A stretch of DNA of 22,905 bases, taken from assembly GCA_945622055.1 (NCBI GenBank), contig CALZBV010000010.1, positions 1 through 22,905 of the forward strand. The letters are read 5' to 3'. The notes under the pieces are model-generated. The model worked only from the letters and a program-made list of their open reading frames with translations. It did not search any database and had not been told where the DNA came from. The first letter of the stretch is position 1, and the number at the start of each line of letters is the position of its first letter. This DNA comes from an uncultured Clostridia bacterium. Lineage in GTDB: Bacteria; Bacillota; Clostridia; Lachnospirales; Lachnospiraceae. Below are positions 1-5,724 of this stretch, in pieces. A program made the translations under genes and the position numbers.

Positions 1-1
1 C

Positions 2-196
2 AGCTCCCGTTTCTGGCCGAAGGAAGGTTACGAGCCGGGTCACGGACAGCCGTCCTTTGACAAGCAGTTTGCGCGTGACTGGTTAAAGGCAAACCCGGGC
101 AATGACTGGACGCTTCCGCAGGAAATCGTTGACAAGACGATTGACAAATACTTACAGGCATATGAATTACTGACCGGTAAGAAGCTCGATAAATAA
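2..196 (+). CDS. purC: SAICAR synthase (PurC), 3' end only
   Basis: This is the C-terminal 64 residues of phosphoribosylaminoimidazole-succinocarboxamide synthase, the cytosolic ligase that joins aspartate to CAIR with ATP in purine biosynthesis. The reading frame is open from the left edge to TAA at 194-196. The visible peptide carries the family's C-terminal signature SSRFWP followed by GQPSFDKQFARDWL and a TIDKYLQAYELLTGK-type tail. These match the long (about 290 aa) eukaryote/Clostridia-type PurC rather than the short 237-aa E. coli form. The start, ATP site and most of the catalytic domain lie outside the window, so integrity cannot be judged. A hairpin terminator follows directly, so this is probably the last gene of its transcript. 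The identification is from remembered family motifs and is firm. Confidence 0.9.
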   Translation, partial: SSRFWPKEGYEPGHGQPSFDKQFARDWLKANPGNDWTLPQEIVDKTIDKYLQAYELLTGKKLDK

Positions 197-209
197 ATCA
201 ATGAAACAG

Positions 210-244
210 GGCGTTTGCTTTTTGTAAGCAAACGCCTTACTTTC
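210..244 (+). terminator. Rho-independent terminator after purC
   Basis: A perfect 11-bp stem pairs 210-220 with 226-236 around a 5-nt loop (221-225), followed by a T-rich but interrupted tail (237-244). It sits 13 nt after the purC stop. The broken T-tract suggests termination may be incomplete and allow some readthrough into the permease gene, for which I see no clear promoter. Confidence 0.75.
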
Positions 245-267
245 GCAATTACGATAGGAGAAAAACA

Positions 268-1146
268 ATGCTTTGGATTTGGCTTGTACTTCTTTATGGT
301 GTCATTAAAGGGCTCCGTGAAATCGTAAAGAAGAAGTCGATGGAGAAAAACTCGGTGCTTGAGGTGTTATTTCTTTACACACTTCTTTCCTTTCTGATGG
401 TTGTCCCGACCGCACCAAAGGCAATGGGAGTGGCACCGGAGCTGATGGTTTGTATTGTGATAAAGTCCTTTGTGATTTTTGTTGCATGGATTATGGGATT
501 TAAGGCACTTCGTAAAATTCCGATCAGTCTGTACGGACTTTTGGATCTTTCCAGAGTCATTTTTTCAACGCTGATGGGAGTTCTTTTTTTGCGCGAGGTA
601 ATGCATACCGGTCAGGTAATCGGGTTGCTTCTGGTTTGTACCGGTTTGCTCATGTGCCGTTACGGAGAGGTATTTTCCGGGAAAAAGGAGACGTCAAAGA
701 AGGAAGAGAGCGGAGCAGTCAGCGTAAAGCTGGTCTTTTTTGTCCTTTGCTCAGCGTTTTTAAACGGGGTTTCCGGAACGATGGATAAGGCACTGATGCG
801 GACGGGAGAGCTGACTTCAACCCAGCTTCAGTTCTGGTACATGCTGTTTCTGGTGCTGTTTTACGGTGGATATATTTTAATGACACGTGAAAAGGTACGC
901 TTCGTTTCTGCGCTTAAGAATTACTGGATCTGGCTTTTAAGCCTTTTGTTTGTTATCGGGGACCGTGCACTGTTCATTGCAAATCAGTCTCCGGACAGCA
1001 GGGTGACGATAATGACTCTGCTAAAGCAGGTGTGTTGTATTGTAACGATTCTTGCGGGAAAGTTTTTATTCAGGGAAAAGAAGATTTTATATAAGCTGTT
1101 TTGTGCAGCCGTGATTATTACCGGAATGGTAATTGCGGTTCTTTAA
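268..1146 (+). CDS. EamA/DMT-superfamily permease
   Basis: A 292-aa integral membrane protein with about ten hydrophobic segments in two repeated halves, the arrangement of the drug/metabolite transporter (EamA) superfamily. The first half includes LYGLLDLSRVIFSTLMGVLF and the REVMHTGQVIGLLLVCTGLL stretch that ends an EamA repeat. The second half repeats this as DSRVTIMTLLKQVCCIVTIL then a C-terminal helix. A short charged cytoplasmic linker (about residues 132-150, KKETSKKEES) separates the halves. The ATG has an AGGAG ribosome binding site at 256-260. Substrate cannot be read from the sequence; relatives export amino acids, nucleotide-sugar-like compounds or metabolites. No promoter is obvious in the 31 nt between the purC terminator and the start, so expression may depend on readthrough. 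The next gene follows after 61 nt and is probably co-transcribed. Confidence 0.82.
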   Translation: MLWIWLVLLYGVIKGLREIVKKKSMEKNSVLEVLFLYTLLSFLMVVPTAPKAMGVAPELMVCIVIKSFVIFVAWIMGFKALRKIPISLYGLLDLSRVIFSTLMGVLFLREVMHTGQVIGLLLVCTGLLMCRYGEVFSGKKETSKKEESGAVSVKLVFFVLCSAFLNGVSGTMDKALMRTGELTSTQLQFWYMLFLVLFYGGYILMTREKVRFVSALKNYWIWLLSLLFVIGDRALFIANQSPDSRVTIMTLLKQVCCIVTILAGKFLFREKKILYKLFCAAVIITGMVIAVL

Positions 1147-1207
1147 GGAATAACGACCGGAATTTCCGGGCATAGTAAGAGAAAAGGAACAGAAAGAAGG
1201 TAAAACG

Positions 1208-1639
1208 ATGCAGGAAGATACACGCAGATTATTACAGGAATGCAATTCCGGCTGTAAAATGGCGATTAACAGCATGAAGCAGGTGCAGGAATATGTTTCG
1301 GAGGAGACATTGCGAAAGCTCATTGGTGAGAGCATAAAACACCATGAGGAGTATGAGGCGGAGAGTACAAAGCTTCTTAATGAAAACGGAGAACAGGAAA
1401 AGTCTCCGAATCCTTGTGTAACGGCGTTTTCCTGGTTTACAACGGAGCTTAAGATGGCGATGAAAAAAGAGGATGCCACGATGGCAAAGATTATGATGGA
1501 TGGCTGTCATATGGGGATCGAATCACTTGCGAAAAAGCTGAATGAGTTTACAAATGCTTCCGCAGAGAGCCGTTCTCTTACGGAACGGATTATCAAAGAG
1601 GAAGAGGAGTTCATGCAGCAGATGAAACCGTTCTTATAA
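1208..1639 (+). CDS. Uncharacterised helical protein, 143 aa
   Basis: I do not recognise a named family. The protein is 143 aa, soluble, rich in Glu, Lys and Met, and predicted by eye to be almost all helix, with roughly four segments: 1-28, 32-58, 72-103 and 105-140. Helix 2 contains EsiKHHEEYEaE and the last helix contains EEEEF, a spacing of acidic and His residues reminiscent of ferritin-like or DUF2383-type four-helix bundles. That is only a resemblance. Three cysteines (C12, C16 and C69) lie in otherwise ordinary context. The ATG is preceded by GAAGGT at 1195-1201, a good ribosome binding site. It follows the EamA permease by 61 nt in the same direction and is followed by a terminator-like hairpin, so the two probably form one transcript. 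There is no signal peptide or membrane segment. Confidence 0.75.
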   Translation: MQEDTRRLLQECNSGCKMAINSMKQVQEYVSEETLRKLIGESIKHHEEYEAESTKLLNENGEQEKSPNPCVTAFSWFTTELKMAMKKEDATMAKIMMDGCHMGIESLAKKLNEFTNASAESRSLTERIIKEEEEFMQQMKPFL

Positions 1640-1702
1640 AATGCACTTTGCTAACGAGGTGCACTCACAGGGGAAAAACGGTGTTTCTGTTTTAATATAG
1701 GG

Positions 1703-1743
1703 GCAGGCAGTTTAAAAATGAATTGTCTGCCTGCTTCTTTTTT
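1703..1743 (+). terminator. Probable terminator with nested second hairpin
   Basis: An 8-bp stem pairs 1703-1710 with 1727-1734 around a 16-nt AT-rich loop and is followed by a T-rich run at 1735-1743. The T-run forms the 5' arm of a second inverted repeat (1733-1741 with 1744-1752), which also gives a T-run when read on the - strand. It lies about 60 nt after the 143-aa gene. Confidence 0.65.
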
Positions 1744-1796
1744 AAAAGAAGCAGCGGTGAGCTTTACTACTACGGGCATTTGTTTATCACTTTAGC

Positions 1797-1825
1797 TTGA
1801 CAAAATGTGACTTGTCCTGTATGAT
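1797..1825 (+). promoter_or_regulatory. Sigma-A promoter of the glycine-riboswitch/symporter unit
   Basis: TTGACA at 1797-1802 and TATGAT at 1820-1825 are separated by 17 bp, a near-consensus vegetative promoter. Transcription should begin near 1831-1833, about 20 nt before the riboswitch. An inverted repeat GTATGAT (1819-1825)/ATCATAC (1840-1846) overlaps the -10 box and the presumed start point. Confidence 0.85.
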
Positions 1826-1847
1826 ATTTTTGTTGGAAAATCATACA

Positions 1848-1930
1848 TTTCTGGAGAGATTCATAGGATGAACGCCGAAGGTGTAAGGCAGTACGGTACT
1901 GCTGATCTCTCAGGCAAAAGGACAGGAGGA
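1848..1930 (+). promoter_or_regulatory. Glycine riboswitch, single aptamer
   Basis: The leader carries the glycine aptamer core: GGAGAGA (1853-1859), CGCCGAAGG (1873-1881), CTCTCAGG (1907-1914) and CAAAAGGAC (1915-1923). Helix P2 pairs 1854-1860 with 1905-1911. Side hairpins form at TTCAT/ATGAA (about 1860-1873) and GCAGTAC/GTACTGC (1888-1902). Only one aptamer is present, whereas many glycine riboswitches are tandem. The 5' strand of P1 (1848-1852, TTTCT) pairs with AGGAG (1924-1928), which is the Shine-Dalgarno sequence of the next gene. I see no terminator between aptamer and start codon, so control is probably translational, with glycine repressing. Confidence 0.92.
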
Positions 1931-1934
1931 ACAT

Positions 1935-3467
1935 ATGAATAGTTTTTGGGACACTTTGGCATCCATCAATGACAGGATTAATACGATTGTCTGGGTGCAG
2001 ATTGGTCTGGTGCTTTTGATTGGTACCGGCATACTTATGACCGTGGTGACACGCTTCTTTCAGGTAACACAGATTAAGCTCTGGTGGAAGAAAACGGTAG
2101 CCGGAATGTTCAAAAAGGATGCTCACAATAAAAAGGAGCACGGTTCTGTATCACAGTTTCAGGCGCTTTGTACCGCACTTGCGGCAACCATCGGAACCGG
2201 TAACATAGCCGGTGTTGCGGCTGCAATCGTAGTCGGTGGTCCGGGTGCTGTGTTCTGGATGTGGGTAGTGGCATTTTTCGGAATGATGACGAACTTCTCC
2301 GAGAACGTACTCGGTATTTATTATCGCCGTAAGAACAAGCAGGGTGAGTGGTCCGGAGGACCGATGTATTACTTAAAGGACGGTCTCGGAAGGCTGACCG
2401 GATACGAGACGATTGGTAAGATTCTGGCAGTACTGTTTGCCTGCTTTGCGATTCTCGCTTCCTTTGGTATCGGTAACCTTGGTCAGATTAACAAGATTGT
2501 CATTAACATTGAATCCGCTTTCTTTTCCGGGGTGAATGCTCCGAAGGTAGTGGGCGATGCAACGGTAGTTGCGCTTGGCATCGGTATTGCATTAATGATT
2601 GTCGGTGCACTGATTATTATCGGTGGTTTAAAGCGTATCGCAGCAGTAGCAGAGCGCGTCGTTCCTTTTATGGCAATTCTTTATGTGATTGGAGCCCTGG
2701 TGGTATTCCTGTTTCATGTTAACAGTATAGGAGCTGTATTTGCTTCTATTTTCCGTTTCGCTTTCGGTATCAAGGCAGTCGGAGGTGCAGCAGTCGGCGT
2801 TACGATTAAGACGGTTGCCGTACAGGGATGTAAAAGAGGTGCTTTCTCAAATGAAGCAGGTCTCGGTTCCTCTGTTATGGTTCATTCGAACTCCAATGTA
2901 AAAGAGCCGGTAAAGCAGGGCATGTGGGGTGTATTTGAGGTATTTGCAGATACCATGGTTGTTTGTACAATGACCGCAGTTGTTGTTCTTTCTTCCGGAT
3001 TTATCAATCTGCAGACCGGTCTCCCGGTAGAGGGAACCTCCGATGCAACGCTTGTTGCGCAGGCCTTTGGAAATGTATTTGGTAAGCCGGGTGAATGGTT
3101 CATTGCAATTGCAATGCTTTTGTTTGCTTTTACGACAGTGCTTGGCTGGTCTCATTACGGCAGCAAGGCAGTGGAGTATTTGTTTGGCAGCCTTGGTGTG
3201 AAGATTTACAGAGTGTTCTTTGTTTGCCTTATTGTAAGTGGCGCGCTGATGACCTCTTCGATTGCATGGGATATTTCCGATACATTCAACGGTTTGATGA
3301 TGATTCCGAACCTGATTGGTGTGGTTGCATTATCACCGGTTGTAGTTAAGATTACCAGAAACTACATTGACCGTAAGGTACATAACAAGGATGTTGCTCC
3401 TGTAGTTTCTTATGACGAAGAAATTCAGAGGGAAATGGCTGAGGCAATCAAGAATGGCGAAGAGTAA
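1935..3467 (+). CDS. AGCS-family sodium:alanine/glycine symporter
   Basis: A 510-aa integral membrane amino acid carrier of the alanine/glycine:cation symporter (AlsT/DagA-like) family, importing small amino acids with sodium. Family hallmarks are visible: LAATIGTGNIAGVAAAIVVG near residue 78, GGPGAVFWMWVVAFFGM near 97, NFSENVLGIYYRRK followed by GGPMYYLKDGLG, and in the second half VQGCKRGAFSNEAGLGSS with GWSHYGSKAVEYLFG. About eleven hydrophobic helices span the protein, with a hydrophilic C-terminal tail (VSYDEEIQREMAEAIK). Length matches the family. The ATG has AGGAGG at 1924-1929 with a 5-nt gap; this site is also the 3' strand of riboswitch P1. The riboswitch makes glycine the likely physiological substrate or signal, although alanine transport is also known in the family. 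The gene stands alone between its promoter and a strong terminator. Confidence 0.95.
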   Translation: MNSFWDTLASINDRINTIVWVQIGLVLLIGTGILMTVVTRFFQVTQIKLWWKKTVAGMFKKDAHNKKEHGSVSQFQALCTALAATIGTGNIAGVAAAIVVGGPGAVFWMWVVAFFGMMTNFSENVLGIYYRRKNKQGEWSGGPMYYLKDGLGRLTGYETIGKILAVLFACFAILASFGIGNLGQINKIVINIESAFFSGVNAPKVVGDATVVALGIGIALMIVGALIIIGGLKRIAAVAERVVPFMAILYVIGALVVFLFHVNSIGAVFASIFRFAFGIKAVGGAAVGVTIKTVAVQGCKRGAFSNEAGLGSSVMVHSNSNVKEPVKQGMWGVFEVFADTMVVCTMTAVVVLSSGFINLQTGLPVEGTSDATLVAQAFGNVFGKPGEWFIAIAMLLFAFTTVLGWSHYGSKAVEYLFGSLGVKIYRVFFVCLIVSGALMTSSIAWDISDTFNGLMMIPNLIGVVALSPVVVKITRNYIDRKVHNKDVAPVVSYDEEIQREMAEAIKNGEE

Positions 3468-3499
3468 AGCGTGACAGTTGGGCGGTTTGACCAAAAACG

Positions 3500-3532
3500 G
3501 CTACGGAAAAAGCAATTTCCGTAGCTTTTTTT
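3500..3532 (+). terminator. Strong Rho-independent terminator after the symporter
   Basis: A perfect 10-bp stem, GCTACGGAAA (3500-3509) with TTTCCGTAGC (3516-3525), a 6-nt loop and seven T residues (3526-3532). Confidence 0.93.
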
Positions 3533-3544
3533 GTCATAAAGCTT

Positions 3545-3550
3545 TATAAT
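3545..3550 (+). promoter_or_regulatory. Candidate -10 box for the MoxR/DUF58/transglutaminase operon
   Basis: A perfect TATAAT lies 39 nt before the chosen moxR start and just after the preceding terminator. No acceptable -35 box is found at 16-18 bp spacing (TAGCTT at 17 bp), and there is no TG extension. TTGTCA at 3531-3536 is too close to be used. Expression may need an activator or come from an unseen element. Confidence 0.35.
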
Positions 3551-3588
3551 AAAAGAAAGACAAGACAGTGGGTGACTGGAGGAGTTGT

Positions 3589-4620
3589 ATGTTATTTTGT
3601 AAGGAGTGTGGAAGCAGACTACTGCCGGGAGAACTGGTCTGCAAAAAGTGTGGAAGAAAAACCGGAATGAATGAGACTGTAAACAAAGTGATAAATGAGG
3701 TCAAAAAGGCGGTAACAGGAAAGGATGACTGTATTCGAAAGGCATTCGCCGTGATTTTAGCGGGTGGACATATTTTGATTGAGGACGTGCCGGGAGTCGG
3801 AAAAACGACACTGGTTATGGCTTTTTCCAAAGCACTGTCCTTAGAAACGCACCGGATGCAGTTTACTCCGGATGTTATGCCGGCGGATATTTTAGGCTTT
3901 AATATGTATCAAAAGGAGACCGGACGATTCACGTATTATCCGGGTGCGATTATGTGCAATATGTTTCTTGCAGATGAAATCAACCGGACTTCCCCGAAGA
4001 CGCAATCCGCTCTTTTGGAGGTTATGGAGGAGGGAATGGTTACGGTAGATGGAGAAAGCCGCAGAGTACCGGATCCATTCGTAGTCATGGCAACCCAGAA
4101 TCCGAAGGGCAGCTCGGGAACACAGCTTTTGCCGGAATCCCAGTTAGACCGTTTTATGATTTGCATGAGCATGGGGTATCCGGATATTTCCGATGAGGTT
4201 GAGATTTTAAAAGGCAAAAGCACCCTTTCGGAAAAGCTGGTAAATCCGATTCTTGGCAGAGAACAGCTGATCCGGATAAAGAAGCAGGTCGAAGAGGTGA
4301 AAATGGAGGATACCCTGTACGCCTATATTGCACTGTTAACAAAAAGCACCAGAGAGCATGCGTACATTGACCTGGGACTGAGTCCCCGTGGCGCCATTGC
4401 GGCTGTTAAAATGGCAAAGGCATGGGCTTTTTTACAGGGACGGGATTATGTTTTACCAGAGGATATTGTCCGGATTTTTCCGGATGTGGTAAAGCATCGT
4501 ATTGTGTTAAGTACGAAGGCAAGAGTGGCGCGTGTAACGGAAGCAGGTGTACTGGAGGAGATTCTTGCAAAAACAAGACAACCTGCGTCCTATATGAAAA
4601 AGGATGAATATCGTGTGTAG
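3589..4620 (+). CDS. MoxR-type AAA+ ATPase with N-terminal zinc ribbon
   Basis: A 343-aa cytosolic AAA+ ATPase of the MoxR family, chaperone-like ATPases almost always encoded beside DUF58 proteins. Walker A is PGVGKTTL (about 68-75), Walker B is MFLADEINRT (about 125-134), and sensor 1 is ATQNPKG. The segment SQLDRFMICMSMGYP and a C-terminal lid (SPRGAIAAVKMAKAWAFLQG) are also typical. Unlike most MoxR proteins it starts with a four-cysteine zinc ribbon, CKEC (4-7) and CKKC (18-21). I chose ATG 3589 because GGAGG at 3578-3582 lies 6 nt upstream. An in-frame GTG at 3568 would add seven residues but has no ribosome binding site. The gene overlaps the DUF58 start, so translation is coupled. The substrate is unknown; the family is thought to remodel or load partners on DUF58/VWA proteins. 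Confidence 0.92.
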   Translation: MLFCKECGSRLLPGELVCKKCGRKTGMNETVNKVINEVKKAVTGKDDCIRKAFAVILAGGHILIEDVPGVGKTTLVMAFSKALSLETHRMQFTPDVMPADILGFNMYQKETGRFTYYPGAIMCNMFLADEINRTSPKTQSALLEVMEEGMVTVDGESRRVPDPFVVMATQNPKGSSGTQLLPESQLDRFMICMSMGYPDISDEVEILKGKSTLSEKLVNPILGREQLIRIKKQVEEVKMEDTLYAYIALLTKSTREHAYIDLGLSPRGAIAAVKMAKAWAFLQGRDYVLPEDIVRIFPDVVKHRIVLSTKARVARVTEAGVLEEILAKTRQPASYMKKDEYRV

Positions 4621-5713
4621 TTTTATTATGTTAGGGATAAGCACATTAGTTACGGCCTATCTTGCAATGGTCTATGAAAATGCAGAATTTATGCTGCTGG
4701 TGTATATACAAATTGCATTGTTCGGTCTGGCAGTACCAATGGTGCTTATCCGCAGATTAACCATTCGTGGTACGATTGAGATTCCGGTAGGAATTTCGGA
4801 TCCGGGGAAAGAAACGCTTGTAAAACTGAGGATTTCAAATAAAGGTCCGAATTCGGTAAAACGTATGAAAGCGTTGGTTGTGACAGAGAATCTTTGTACC
4901 GGGGAAAAGAAAAAGAAGTGGATGTTTTTTCAAAAGGTGCCGAAGGGAGAGACTTCCTTTGTTTGCATGGTTACTTTTGACGGGGCGGGAAATTATGCTT
5001 TGCGATTGAAAAAGCTTCGTATATATGATTTCAGTGGTCTGCTTTTTGGTGAAATCCGTACCAAAAGTACCGCACAGCTTCAGGTATTGCCACAGCTTTT
5101 TGATATTCCGGTGCGGATGAGTCTTTCCGTTCGGAATTTTTACGGAGAGGCAGACGTCTATGATGAGCATGTGCCGGGACATGATAACAGTGAAATTTTT
5201 CAGGTGAGGGAATATCGGAAGGGAGACCGTCTGCAAAACATTCACTGGAAACTGACAGCGAAGCAGGACGACCTTATGGTAAAAGAAAACTCGCTTCCAA
5301 AGGCTTGTCCAGTCGTTTTGTTTCTGTCCTTCTGCCCAAAGCGAAACAAAAAGCAACGCCTTGGTGTGCTTCCGTTTCTTACGGCAGCGGCAAGTATTTC
5401 ATTTTCCATTATGGATGCCGGATGTCCTCATTACGTTGTATGGTATGAGGATGCCACGCAGGATATTGTACGTGTTCGCGTGGATGATGAAGAAAGCTTT
5501 TTTGAATTACTTGGGAGTCTGATGCGGGTTAACTGGAAACGTCCCAAGGAGCAGTTACTGGAACGTTATCAGGAAAAATACCGGCTGGAACCGTATGTAT
5601 GGAGGCTTTTACTTGAGGAGAAGCTTGAGCTTAGGAAGGAGTCCGAGATGCTTATAAAGCTGTCGGATAAGAATTTGGAGCAGTCGCTTGCACAATTGGA
5701 GCTGGTGTTATAA
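4604..5713 (+). CDS. DUF58 domain membrane protein
   Basis: A 369-aa protein with two adjacent N-terminal membrane helices (about residues 5-24 and 28-48), a beta-rich extracytoplasmic or cytoplasmic region, and a DUF58 domain. The DUF58 signature is EIFQVREYRKGDRLQNIHWK followed by LTAKQDDLMVKE, matching the family consensus around FhplReYrpGDdpRrIdWkasAR. The C-terminal half resembles a degenerate von Willebrand A-like fold, as in other DUF58 proteins. It overlaps the ATPase gene by 17 nt. ATG 4604 has AGG immediately before it, too close to be a good ribosome binding site. GTG 4613 lies 8 nt after AAAGGA (4599-4604) and may be the true start, giving 366 aa. The partner ATPase and transglutaminase genes flank it closely. 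Biochemical function is unknown for the family. Confidence 0.88.
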   Translation: MNIVCSFIMLGISTLVTAYLAMVYENAEFMLLVYIQIALFGLAVPMVLIRRLTIRGTIEIPVGISDPGKETLVKLRISNKGPNSVKRMKALVVTENLCTGEKKKKWMFFQKVPKGETSFVCMVTFDGAGNYALRLKKLRIYDFSGLLFGEIRTKSTAQLQVLPQLFDIPVRMSLSVRNFYGEADVYDEHVPGHDNSEIFQVREYRKGDRLQNIHWKLTAKQDDLMVKENSLPKACPVVLFLSFCPKRNKKQRLGVLPFLTAAASISFSIMDAGCPHYVVWYEDATQDIVRVRVDDEESFFELLGSLMRVNWKRPKEQLLERYQEKYRLEPYVWRLLLEEKLELRKESEMLIKLSDKNLEQSLAQLELVL

Positions 5714-5724
5714 AGGGGAGAAGT

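Noticed and set aside
3531..3550. TTGTCA/TATAAT as a complete promoter
   Set aside because: The spacing is only 8 bp, so TTGTCA cannot be the -35 of this -10 box.
4835..5356. 173-aa - strand ORF inside the DUF58 gene
   Set aside because: Antisense to a gene with clear domain motifs; no initiation signals or similarity.
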